Shown here one piece after another: positions 8,201-15,955 of a DNA stretch of 64,000 nt (position 1 is the first letter of the stretch; every line of letters starts with the position of its first letter). Position numbers and translations under genes: made by a program. Source of the DNA: Pseudomonas sp. RIT288 (GTDB taxonomy: Bacteria; Pseudomonadota; Gammaproteobacteria; Pseudomonadales; Pseudomonadaceae); assembly GCF_000631985.1 (NCBI RefSeq), contig NZ_JFYN01000020.1, positions 22,356 through 86,355 on the forward strand. Direction: 5' to 3'. The notes under the pieces were generated by a model, which made no database searches, had not been told where the DNA came from, and worked only from the letters and a program-made list of their open reading frames with translations.

Positions 8201-8718
8201 AACGCAGGTCCTTTCAGGGTCAGGGGCAGGCCGGCGACGGTCAGGACGACTCGCTGACAACGCTCGGCCAGAGCTTGATGCAGCCAACCGGCTTCATCGA
8301 CATAGCGGCGAGTCAATTCGCCCAGCGGCACGACACCCATTCCGGTCTCGTTGCTGACAAAAATGATTTCCCCCGGCAATGACGCCAGGCAGTCCGCCAG
8401 GGCTTCGCGCTCGGCAGCGAGACGCGTGGCGTCATCGAGCATCAGCAGATTGGTCAGCCACAGCGTCAGGCAATCCACCAGCAGGCAACGCTCGGCACTG
8501 GCGTTCTCGCGCAGGACGCGGGCCAGTTGCAGCGGTTCTTCGATCAGCGCCCAATCGGCCGGACGCCGGGCGCGGTGATGGGCGACGCGCTCGCTCATCT
8601 CACCGTCCAGCGGTTGGCTGGTGGCGATGTAAGTGACCGCCAGATGGCTGTCGCTGGCGAGTTTTTCCGCCAGGCGACTTTTGCCGGAGCGGGCGCCGCC
8701 GAGGATCAGTTGGAGCAT
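8197..8718 (-). CDS. cobU: Adenosylcobinamide kinase / adenosylcobinamide-phosphate guanylyltransferase
   Basis: A bifunctional 173-residue enzyme that phosphorylates adenosylcobinamide and transfers GMP from GTP to give adenosylcobinamide-GDP, the CobS substrate. The P-loop GGARSGKS is at residues 7-14. The guanylated-His region is visible as RVAHHRARRPADW, and LLVDCLTLWLTNLL and FVSNETGMGVVP are family signatures. AAGGA precedes the ATG. Unlike its neighbours it does not overlap the upstream gene: 116 bases with a REP doublet separate it from cobQ. Confidence 0.95.
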   Translation of the reverse strand: MLQLILGGARSGKSRLAEKLASDSHLAVTYIATSQPLDGEMSERVAHHRARRPADWALIEEPLQLARVLRENASAERCLLVDCLTLWLTNLLMLDDATRLAAEREALADCLASLPGEIIFVSNETGMGVVPLGELTRRYVDEAGWLHQALAERCQRVVLTVAGLPLTLKGPAL

Positions 8719-8757
8719 GGTTCATTCCTTCAAATTAGCGGTGTACCGACTTCAGTC

Positions 8758-8826
8758 ATCGCGAGCAGGCTCACTCCTACAGGAGATCGCGAACAATCCA
8801 CTGCAGGAGTGAGCCTGCTCGCGATG
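8758..8826. repeat. REP doublet C inside the cobalamin operon
   Basis: CGCGAGCAGGCTCACTCCTAC and its near complement (with GCAGGAG in the right arm) enclose about 18 bases, ends inward. It lies between cobQ and cobU, the only sizeable gap among the last six genes of the operon. Confidence 0.85.
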
Positions 8827-8834
8827 AATCCACC

Positions 8835-10286
8835 TCAAATCCCGCAGAGTTCACGCAATAACGAGGTATCCAGATGCTGCTCCACCAGATCCGCCAACCG
8901 CTCGATATCACGCTCGCGCAGGCCGTGGTAATCCACTTCCTGCACATCGCTCAACCCGGCCCAGCGCAGCAACGCGGCACTGGCTTGCGGTGATTCGAAC
9001 AAGCCGTGCAGATAAGTGCCGAACACCTGCCCGTCCAGACTCTGCGCACCGTCGCAACGACCGTCCTCCAGATGCACCGCCGCATTCTCCAGCGCCGGCC
9101 CCACCGTCACGCCCGCATGGATTTCATAGCCACTGACCTCGGCGTTTTCCAGCGCCAGACGCCCGCGTACATTGCGCAACTGCTTCTCGGCTTCCAGCGT
9201 GGTTTCGAATGCCAACAGACCCAGGCCGGCACTCGACCCCGGCGCGCCTTCCAGGCCCAGCGGATCGTGCACCTGCTCACCGAGCATCTGCAGACCGCCG
9301 CAGATCCCCAGCAACTTGCCGCCATACCGCAAGTGCCGATTGATCGCCGTGTCCCAGCCATTGGCACGCAGATATGCAAGATCGCTGCGCACGCTTTTCG
9401 AGCCGGGCAGGATGATCAGGTCGGCGGCAGGGATCACCTGCCCCGGGCCGATGAATTGCAGATCGACCTGCGGATGCAGACGCAGCGGATCGAAGTCCGT
9501 GTGATTGCTGATGCGCGGCAGCACCGGCACCACCACTTTGAGCACTTGCTCGGCCTTGTCGGTCTGGCGCTGATCGATGCCGTCCTCGGCCTCCAGGTGC
9601 AGATCCATCACGTACGGCAGCACGCCGACCACCGGTTTGCCGGTGCGCTGTTGCAGCCAGTCGAGGCCCGGTTGCAGCAAAGCGATGTCACCGCGAAAAC
9701 GGTTGATGATGAAGCCCTTGACCCGCGCCTGTTCGCTCGGCGACAGCAACTCCAGGGTGCCGACCAGATGCGCAAACACCCCGCCACGATTGATGTCGGC
9801 AATCAGCAGCACCGGGCAATCCACCGCTTCGGCAAAGCCCATGTTGGCGATGTCACCGGCACGCAGATTGATCTCGGCTGGCGAGCCAGCACCTTCGACC
9901 ATCACCAGCGGATACGCCGCACTCAGCCGCTCGTGCGACGCAAGCACTGCTTGCATGGCGATGGCTTTGTAGTCGTGATACGCCACCGCGTTCATGCTGG
10001 TGACCGCGCGGCCATGGATGATCACCTGCGCGCCGGTGTCGCTGTTGGGCTTGAGCAGCACCGGGTTCATGTCGGTGTGCGGTTCGAGGTGCGCCGCTTG
10101 CGCCTGCACCGCTTGCGCCCGACCGATCTCGCCGCCGTCGGCGGTCACCGCGCTGTTGAGCGCCATGTTCTGCGGTTTGAACGGCACCACCGCCACACCC
10201 TGACGGGTGGCCCAGCGGCACAGCGCCGTCACCAGCGTGCTTTTACCGGCGTCGGACGTGGTGCCTTGCACCATCAGGGTGGTCAT
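8835..10286 (-). CDS. cobQ: Cobyric acid synthase
   Basis: A glutamine-dependent amidotransferase that amidates four carboxyl groups of adenosylcobyrinic acid a,c-diamide. It has 483 residues in two parts. The N-terminal DTBS-like ATPase domain starts with the P-loop QGTTSDAGKST. The C-terminal class-I-like glutaminase carries the nucleophile Cys in GICGGLQMLG (about residue 335) and the His in TYLHGLFE. The start codon overlaps the cobD stop by ATGA. The C-terminus ends a few bases before the REP doublet at 8758-8826, which does not enter the coding region. Confidence 0.95.
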   Translation of the reverse strand: MTTLMVQGTTSDAGKSTLVTALCRWATRQGVAVVPFKPQNMALNSAVTADGGEIGRAQAVQAQAAHLEPHTDMNPVLLKPNSDTGAQVIIHGRAVTSMNAVAYHDYKAIAMQAVLASHERLSAAYPLVMVEGAGSPAEINLRAGDIANMGFAEAVDCPVLLIADINRGGVFAHLVGTLELLSPSEQARVKGFIINRFRGDIALLQPGLDWLQQRTGKPVVGVLPYVMDLHLEAEDGIDQRQTDKAEQVLKVVVPVLPRISNHTDFDPLRLHPQVDLQFIGPGQVIPAADLIILPGSKSVRSDLAYLRANGWDTAINRHLRYGGKLLGICGGLQMLGEQVHDPLGLEGAPGSSAGLGLLAFETTLEAEKQLRNVRGRLALENAEVSGYEIHAGVTVGPALENAAVHLEDGRCDGAQSLDGQVFGTYLHGLFESPQASAALLRWAGLSDVQEVDYHGLRERDIERLADLVEQHLDTSLLRELCGI

Positions 10287-11275
10287 TTCGACTCCTTGGC
10301 AAAGGCTTGCAGCGCCTGTTCGAGACGCGCTTCTTCAGCGGCGTTGGCCGGCAGGCCGAAACGCAGGCTGCTGTTGTGGGTGAAGATTCGCAGGAGGATC
10401 CCGCGTCGGGCCATGAATTCGTGCAGCGCAGGCGCGTGCTCGGTGATCAGCCACTGAAACAACGCGCAACCGCCGTGGGGTTTGAAGCCGTAGCGCTCCA
10501 GCAGCAGCGCCAGACGTTCACTGGCTTCATCGCTGCGAATGCGTTGCCGGGTGTGCGCTTCGGTGTCTTGCAGACAGACCTGACCGAGCACCCGCGTCGG
10601 CCCGCTGACCGCCCATGGCCCGACCTGCTCCGCGAGCAATCTGAGCAACTTGCGCTCGGCCAGCACAAAACCCAACCGCACCCCGGCCAGACCGAAAAAC
10701 TTGCCGAACGAGCGCAGCACAATCAAACCGATCTGGTGGGTATGCGGTGCCAGACTCATCTGCGGCGTGTTATCCATGAACGCTTCATCGACCACCAGCC
10801 AGCCGCCGCGTTGGGCCAGTCGAGCGTGCCAGTCAAGCAGCCGCGCCGGGGTCAGGCTCAGGCCGGTGGGATTGTTCGGATTGACCACCACCAGCACGTC
10901 GAGACTGTCGAGAAAGAATTCCACCTCCTGCTCCAGCACTTCGCGCACGATGTAACCGCTGCGCCGCCAGGCTTCGGCGTGCTCGGCATAACACGGCGAC
11001 AACACACCGACCTTGCCGGCGCGGCGCAAACGCGGCAGCAACTGGATCGCCATCTGCGAACCGGCCACCGGCAGCACCTGCGAGGCGCCGTAGTAATCGC
11101 ACGCAGCCTGCTCCAGCCCGTCATCGGTTTCCGGCAATCGCGCCCAGGCCCGCAACGGAATCTCCGGCACCGCAAACGGCCACGGCGCGAGGCCGCTGGA
11201 CAGGTCGAGCCAGTCGGCCTCGGCAATCCCGTAATCGAGTGCAGCCTTGCGCAGCCGGCCACCGTGCTCAAGCAT
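10283..11275 (-). CDS. cobD: Threonine-phosphate decarboxylase (aminopropanol arm)
   Basis: A PLP-dependent fold-type I enzyme of 330 residues, related to histidinol-phosphate aminotransferase. It decarboxylates L-threonine-O-phosphate to aminopropanol phosphate, which CbiB attaches to cobyric acid. The PLP Lys is in LRSFGKFFGLAGVRLG. The NNPTG turn (VVNPNNPTGLS), the Asp in VVDEAFMD and the C-terminal Arg in SLRFGLP are all present. It overlaps the cbiB stop by eight bases. In rhizobial naming it is CobC. Confidence 0.93.
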   Translation of the reverse strand: MLEHGGRLRKAALDYGIAEADWLDLSSGLAPWPFAVPEIPLRAWARLPETDDGLEQAACDYYGASQVLPVAGSQMAIQLLPRLRRAGKVGVLSPCYAEHAEAWRRSGYIVREVLEQEVEFFLDSLDVLVVVNPNNPTGLSLTPARLLDWHARLAQRGGWLVVDEAFMDNTPQMSLAPHTHQIGLIVLRSFGKFFGLAGVRLGFVLAERKLLRLLAEQVGPWAVSGPTRVLGQVCLQDTEAHTRQRIRSDEASERLALLLERYGFKPHGGCALFQWLITEHAPALHEFMARRGILLRIFTHNSSLRFGLPANAAEEARLEQALQAFAKESK

Positions 11276-12176
11276 AGAATTCAGCCCCCACGCAGAGAAT
11301 CAGCAGCCATAACCATACCCCGCGCTGGACCAATTGCCACCCGCGATCAATCGAATCGGCATCCGCCGGCGGACCTTCGCCCAGTTGCGGCCGCTCATGC
11401 AGTTCGCCGTGATAGATCGCCGGGCCGCCCAGTTCGACATTCAACGCACCGGCACCGGCCGCCATCACCGGACCGGCATTCGGGCTGTCCCATTGCGGCC
11501 CTTGGCTGCGCCAGCATTTCCAGGCAAGCCGGGTGTTGCCCAGCAGCGCGTAGGTCAGCGCCACCAGCCGGGCCGGAATGTAGTTGAGCACGTCGTCGAT
11601 TTTTGCCGCGCACCAGCCGAAGCGCTCGAAGCGTTCGTTGCGATAGCCCCACATCGCGTCGAGCGTATTGCTCAGGCGATAGAGCACCACGCCCGGCGCA
11701 CCCGCCACGACAAACCAGAACAGCGCGGCGAACACCGCGTCACTGCCGTTTTCCAGCACCGATTCGGTGGCCGCGCGGGCGACGGCGGTGCTGTCCAGTT
11801 CGCTGGTCTGGCGACTGACCAGATAGCCGACACGCTTGCGCGCTTCTTCCAGATCGTCGGCGCGCAAAGCGGCGGCTACCGGCGCGACATGCTCACCGAG
11901 GCTGCGCATGCCGAGGGCGCAATACAGCGCAAGAATCTCGACGATCCAGCCTACATACGGCGCCCATGAAAACGCGGTGGCGAGCAAGGTCAGCGGCAGC
12001 ACCGCGATCACCCACGCGGTGACCCCGTGACTGCGCCAGCCGCGCCCGCCCGCATTGAAACGGCGCTCGATGCGCCCGGCAAAATTGCCGAACGCTACCA
12101 GCGGATGCCAGCGTTTCGGTTCACCCAGCAGCGCATCCAGCGCGACCGCGGCGACACTCAACAACGCCACACTCAT
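11268..12176 (-). CDS. cbiB: Adenosylcobinamide-phosphate synthase
   Basis: An integral membrane enzyme that condenses adenosylcobyric acid with aminopropanol phosphate. It has 302 residues from the ATG at 12176, which overlaps the bluB stop as ATGA; the frame extends five codons further but without a ribosome site. The family N-terminus DALLGEPKRWHPLVAFG is intact. Four or five hydrophobic helices are visible, and the loops contain SRQTSELDSTAVARAATESV. The C-terminal part has the conserved GALNVELGGPAIYHGE. Elsewhere it is called cobD, so watch for name clashes. Confidence 0.94.
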   Translation of the reverse strand: MSVALLSVAAVALDALLGEPKRWHPLVAFGNFAGRIERRFNAGGRGWRSHGVTAWVIAVLPLTLLATAFSWAPYVGWIVEILALYCALGMRSLGEHVAPVAAALRADDLEEARKRVGYLVSRQTSELDSTAVARAATESVLENGSDAVFAALFWFVVAGAPGVVLYRLSNTLDAMWGYRNERFERFGWCAAKIDDVLNYIPARLVALTYALLGNTRLAWKCWRSQGPQWDSPNAGPVMAAGAGALNVELGGPAIYHGELHERPQLGEGPPADADSIDRGWQLVQRGVWLWLLILCVGAEFYA

Positions 12177-12823
12177 TGACTCACTCCCCAATAATTTTCG
12201 TACAGCAACTCATTGAGCGGCCGCGCCTGCGCCCACCCTTCGAGAACCAGCATCGGCGCCGGATAGAATTCCTTGACCGGCCCCAGGCACAACACCGCCA
12301 ACGGCTTTGCCCCAGCCGGCAATTGCAGCAGATCGGCCAGTGCCTGCGGTTCGAACAGCGACACCCAGCCCATGCCCAGTCCCTCGGCACGGGACGCCAG
12401 CCACAGGTTCTGAATCGCGCAGGACAGCGAGGCCATGTCCATTTCCGGCAGCGTACGACGGCCGAAAATGTGTTTTTCGCGATCGTCCATCAGTGCCGCG
12501 ACCAGCACTTCAGCGCAATCGTTGATGCCTTCGACCTTGAGTTTCATGAACTCGTCACTGCGCTCGCCGAGGGCTTCGGCGGTGCGGATGCGTTCGGCTT
12601 CGACGAGGCTCTGGATTTGCCCACGCAAGGCGCGGTCGCTGATGCGAATGAAGCGCCATGGCTGCATCAGGCCAACGCTGGGCGCCTGATGCGCGGCTTC
12701 GAGCAGGCGGCGCAGCAGATCCGGTTCAACCGTGCCGCCGGTGAAGTGGCGCATGTCGCGGCGTTCGGCGATGGCTCTATAAACCGCTTCGCGTTCGGCT
12801 TCGGAGAATGTGTTGTCGGTCAT
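12173..12823 (-). CDS. bluB: 5,6-dimethylbenzimidazole synthase
   Basis: A flavin-destroying nitroreductase-fold enzyme that cannibalises FMNH2 with oxygen to make dimethylbenzimidazole, the lower ligand of B12. It has 216 residues from the ATG at 12823. A longer frame from TTG 12874 would add residues encoded by the REP doublet just upstream, so I reject it. Family motifs are RRDMRHFTGG, the FMN-contact stretch APSVGLMQPWRFIRI, and EGLGMGWVSLFEP near the C-terminus. Its presence shows that the operon supports aerobic production of complete cobalamin rather than only salvage of corrinoids. Confidence 0.95.
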   Translation of the reverse strand: MTDNTFSEAEREAVYRAIAERRDMRHFTGGTVEPDLLRRLLEAAHQAPSVGLMQPWRFIRISDRALRGQIQSLVEAERIRTAEALGERSDEFMKLKVEGINDCAEVLVAALMDDREKHIFGRRTLPEMDMASLSCAIQNLWLASRAEGLGMGWVSLFEPQALADLLQLPAGAKPLAVLCLGPVKEFYPAPMLVLEGWAQARPLNELLYENYWGVSQ

Positions 12824-12828
12824 GACCT

Positions 12829-12913
12829 CTTCGCGAGCAGGCTCGCTCCCACATTGGACGGGGTGCTTGCTCAAGAAACGCGATCCCCTGTGGGAGCGAG
12901 CCTGCTCGCGAAG
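12829..12913. repeat. REP doublet D fused to the cobB 3' end
   Basis: CTTCGCGAGCAGGCTCGC and its complement enclose about 38 bases, GTGGGAG ends inward. The right arm and part of the spacer are translated as the C-terminus of CobB, and the cobB stop codon (12871-12873) lies in the spacer. Confidence 0.9.
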
Positions 12914-14220
12914 GCGGCCTGACGTTCTGGCGCAAACAATGCAGCAATCGCCGTCGGATTCGACGGAAAGTAGAAATGCACATAAGACGCCGTCATCCGC
13001 CCTTCCCGATAAACCGCCTCCGCCCCGCGCCCGCCATTGGGGCTCAGCCCCCGGGCAATCGGCGTCAGTTCGGTGCTGGTCAAGGAATGGTGATAGGTGT
13101 GCCCACGTAACGAACCTTCCGGCAAGTCCACCGCTTGCAGTGCCAGTGCCGCCAGACGTTTTTGCATCACCGCCTCACCGCGCAGCAGCCCGACCAGTTC
13201 AGCGCGGGTGCCGTCGACATCGGTCAACGCGTCGAGCAGATAGAGCATGCCGCCGCACTCGGCGAGCAGCGGTTTGCCGGCGGCGTGGTGCACACGGATC
13301 GCATCGAGCATCGCGGTGTTTTGCGATAACGCGACATGGTGCAACTCCGGATAGCCACCGGGCAGATACAGACTGTCGGCGTCAGGCAATTGCGTATCGC
13401 GGATCGGCGAGAAGAAACTCAACTCGGCGCCCATCGCCCGCAGCAGGTCGAGGCTGGCGCCGTAGGTGAAGGCAAAGGCTTCGTCGCGAGCGACGGCAAT
13501 GCGCACGCCGTCGAGCAGTGGTTCGGCAGGAATCACTTCAGGCGCGGCAAATTCCACGGCCGGTGGCAGCGCTACCTCGCAACTGCTGGCCAAGGCTTCG
13601 GCGGCGGCGTCGAGACGCAGGTCGAGGTCATTCAATTCGCTGGCCTGCACCAGACCGAGGTGCCGGCTCGGCAACTCGATCCCGGTTTCCCGGGACAGGG
13701 CGCCGTACCAGCGCAAGCCTTCGGTCAGGCTGCCTTCGAGCAGTTGCGCATGACGCAAGGTGCCGACGCGGTTGGCCAGCACACCGGCAAACGGCAGGTC
13801 CGGCTGATAACGTGCCAGCCCCAGCGCCAGGGCACCAAAGGTCTGGGCCATGGCGGTGCCGTCGATCACGCCGAGTACCGGCACGCCGAAGTGGCGCGCC
13901 AGATCGGCGCTGGACGGCGTGCCGTCGAACAGCCCCATCACGCCTTCGATCAGGATCAGATCGGCTTCGGCAGCGGCTTCCCATAACAGACGGCGGCTTT
14001 CCTGCTCGCCGACCATCCACATGTCCAGTTGATACACCGGCGCACCGCTGGCGCGCTCGAGAATCATCGGGTCGAGAAAGTCCGGGCCGCACTTGAACAC
14101 GCGAACCTTGCGCCCCTGATTGCGATGCAAGCGAGCGAGCGCGGCGGTGACGGTGGTCTTGCCCTGACCGGAGGCCGGGGCGGCGATCAGTACCGCCGGG
14201 CAGTGACGTGGTTGATTCAA
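12871..14220 (-). CDS. cobB: Cobyrinic acid a,c-diamide synthase
   Basis: A two-domain glutamine amidotransferase (449 residues) that amidates the a and c side chains of (hydrogeno)byrinic acid. Start: TTG at 14220, overlapping the cobO stop as TTGA and giving MNQPRHCPAVLIAAP. The longer frame upstream mirrors cobO. The P-loop is APASGQGKTT, LIEGVMGLFDG is the ATPase signature, and the glutaminase has Cys in LAECGGMLYL and His in GHTYHHSL. The normal C-terminus (YVHFYFPSNP..AIAALFAPERQ) is followed by AFASRLAPTGDRVS, which is encoded by the REP doublet at 12829-12913, so the tail is an acquired extension. Other names are cbiA and cobB. Confidence 0.94.
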   Translation of the reverse strand: MNQPRHCPAVLIAAPASGQGKTTVTAALARLHRNQGRKVRVFKCGPDFLDPMILERASGAPVYQLDMWMVGEQESRRLLWEAAAEADLILIEGVMGLFDGTPSSADLARHFGVPVLGVIDGTAMAQTFGALALGLARYQPDLPFAGVLANRVGTLRHAQLLEGSLTEGLRWYGALSRETGIELPSRHLGLVQASELNDLDLRLDAAAEALASSCEVALPPAVEFAAPEVIPAEPLLDGVRIAVARDEAFAFTYGASLDLLRAMGAELSFFSPIRDTQLPDADSLYLPGGYPELHHVALSQNTAMLDAIRVHHAAGKPLLAECGGMLYLLDALTDVDGTRAELVGLLRGEAVMQKRLAALALQAVDLPEGSLRGHTYHHSLTSTELTPIARGLSPNGGRGAEAVYREGRMTASYVHFYFPSNPTAIAALFAPERQAAFASRLAPTGDRVS

Positions 14221-14828
14221 AGTTCGACGCCTTTCTGCGCTTTGATACCGGCCTGGAAGGCGTGTTTGAGCATGCCCATTTCGGTGACGGTATCGCCCAT
14301 CTCGATCATTTCCGGCTTGGCCGCGCGACCGGTGACGATTACGTGTTGCATCGGCGGACGCGCCTGCAGGTCGCTGAGCACTCGATCCAGATCGAGGTAA
14401 CCGTGCTTGAGGGCGATGTTCAATTCGTCCAGCACCACCAGGCCGATCGACGGATCGCGCAGCAGCTCGCGGGACACTTCCCACGCGGCTTCGGCGGCGG
14501 CGATGTCACGCTGGCGATCCTGGGTTTCCCAGGTGAAACCCTCGCCCATCACGTGAAAACGCACTTGCTCGGGGAAGCGGCGGAAGAACAGTTCTTCGCC
14601 AGTGCTGTTGCGGCCCTTGATGAACTGCACCACACCACACTGCATGCCGTGGCCCATGGCGCGGGCGAGCATGCCGAACGCCGAACTGCTTTTGCCTTTG
14701 CCATTGCCGGTCAGCACCAGTACCAGGCCGCACTCGTCGGGCGAATTGGCGATGCGTTCGTCGATCACGGCTTTTTTGCGCTGCATACGCGCCAGATGGC
14801 GTTCGTCGCGCTCGGGGGAATCGGTCAT
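14217..14828 (-). CDS. cobO: Cob(I)yrinic acid a,c-diamide adenosyltransferase
   Basis: A 203-residue CobA/CobO-type ATP:corrinoid adenosyltransferase that attaches the 5'-deoxyadenosyl group to cobalt. The P-loop GNGKGKSS is at 41-48, VVLDELNIALKHGYL is the Walker B region, and HVIVTGRAAKPE follows. The ATG at 14828 gives the usual family length and N-terminus MTDSPERDERHLARMQRKKA. Upstream codons run into the riboswitch and are rejected. It is the first gene of the operon. Confidence 0.95.
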   Translation of the reverse strand: MTDSPERDERHLARMQRKKAVIDERIANSPDECGLVLVLTGNGKGKSSSAFGMLARAMGHGMQCGVVQFIKGRNSTGEELFFRRFPEQVRFHVMGEGFTWETQDRQRDIAAAEAAWEVSRELLRDPSIGLVVLDELNIALKHGYLDLDRVLSDLQARPPMQHVIVTGRAAKPEMIEMGDTVTEMGMLKHAFQAGIKAQKGVEL

Positions 14829-14883
14829 GGGGGAGCTCTCCGTTGAGGCTGGATAACGGCGGGCAGGCACAAGAATAGACGGC

Positions 14884-14913
14884 AAAAAGCCTGGCATCGC
14901 CCACCGTGATGCC
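14884..14913 (-). terminator. Riboswitch expression-platform terminator
   Basis: On the minus strand GGCATC (14908-14913) pairs with GATGCC (14893-14898) across an eight/nine-base loop and is followed within four bases by CTTTTTG. It sits just after the B12 box, where a transcriptional off-switch would be expected. Confidence 0.6.
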
Positions 14914-14924
14914 GCTGGATGGAT

Positions 14925-15110
14925 CAGGCCGGTCTCCGGGCTCATGAGCAGCGAATCGCCTGACTGCGCGCCTTCCCGCGTCTGTCGACACAGTGGCTCA
15001 AGGCGCAGTTTTCACTCATTTACCGTTGCGGGGGCAGCGCCGGGATCGTGATCGTTCTTCACCTGAAGACAACCCTCACCGGCTTCCCTGTTTCACCCTG
15101 TCGACACACG
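14925..15110 (-). promoter_or_regulatory. Cobalamin riboswitch (AdoCbl aptamer)
   Basis: On the minus strand the aptamer landmarks appear in order: GAAGCCGGTGAGGG (about 15072-15085), the core GCTGCCCCCGCAACGGTAA (about 15022-15040) and the B12 box GAGCCCGGAGACCGGCC (14927-14943). It lies 99 bases before cobO and should shut the operon when cobalamin is abundant. A terminator-like hairpin follows at 14884-14913. Boundaries are approximate. Confidence 0.95.
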
Positions 15111-15304
15111 TCACAGAGCACCTGAAACAAGCCGCGAAGGTTAGAGGGTTGGGGGTGGAGCGTCAATTAAAGAGGGGGCCGTCGGGCGAATAACTGCCGT
15201 TGATCAATTATCTGACGCCAATCTTGTGCCACACTGAGGCAGGTGATATCAAAGAGCCATGCTTTTGTTTGAAAAAGCACACTACAACAATAAGGATGAT
15301 GACG

Positions 15305-15889
15305 ATGCAAGGCATGATCATCAGCAACCCGCGCCTGGAATTCCTGCGCCCGATGCTAGAACGCTGGTTTGACTGTATCGACCGCTACAACGCCATTCGC
15401 GGCGACAACGACACCCCTTACTGGCATGACGAGAAAGCCAATCTCGGATTGCTCTCCGCTGCGGCATGGATGGCCGAGCTGGTAACCCTTTGCGACACCC
15501 CCACTCGCAAACAGAACGAGGAAGGCGAACGCAATGCCCGCGCCGACCTGTTCATCGCCGGGGCTGAAGACCGCACCTACCTTCGGGCGACCCAGCGCTG
15601 GCCGCGAGTCAACAACCTCAATCTGACCCAGGCCCTGCTGGACATCACCAGCGACGCCAAACGCATCAGTTTTGCCAGCGACCTCAAGCTCGGCTGCCTG
15701 TTCGTCGCCCCGCAAAAAGCCCAACACAGCGCCAGCCCCGAAGAGCTGCAGGACATGGTCGACGACCTGCAAAAGGAACACTGTTGTGCAGTGGCCTGGT
15801 ATTTCCCCTACGCCTACCGCAAGTTGCGCAGCGAAGCGGGCAACTATCATCCGGGCATTGCCGTGCTGCTCAAAGAGGCCCGTGGTTGA
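15305..15889 (+). CDS. Uncharacterised protein, 194 aa
   Basis: A soluble protein without signal peptide or membrane segment. The start at 15305 is chosen because TAAGGA lies eight bases upstream; two earlier in-frame ATGs (15296, 15299) overlap that site. Visible stretches are LERWFDCIDRYNAIRG near the N-terminus, ADLFIAGAEDRTYLRATQRW in the middle and a C-terminal AWYFPYAYRKLRSEAGNYHPG rich in aromatic residues. It is transcribed divergently from the cobalamin operon and precedes the dehydrogenase-like lipoprotein gene by 66 bases. I do not recognise the family. Confidence 0.75.
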   Translation: MQGMIISNPRLEFLRPMLERWFDCIDRYNAIRGDNDTPYWHDEKANLGLLSAAAWMAELVTLCDTPTRKQNEEGERNARADLFIAGAEDRTYLRATQRWPRVNNLNLTQALLDITSDAKRISFASDLKLGCLFVAPQKAQHSASPEELQDMVDDLQKEHCCAVAWYFPYAYRKLRSEAGNYHPGIAVLLKEARG

Positions 15890-15955
15890 GCAGTTGAACC
15901 ATCGGGTGCGCGCGCTCCTCTATGATTAGGCATGCATTCATAGGGAAGATCAGTA

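Noticed and set aside
12824..12874. N-terminal extension of BluB from TTG 12874
   Set aside because: The added residues (CGSEPAREE) are encoded by the REP doublet. The ATG at 12823 gives the normal family length.
14829..14945. Longer cobO from 14945
   Set aside because: The added codons overlap the B12 box and expression platform of the riboswitch and have no family match.
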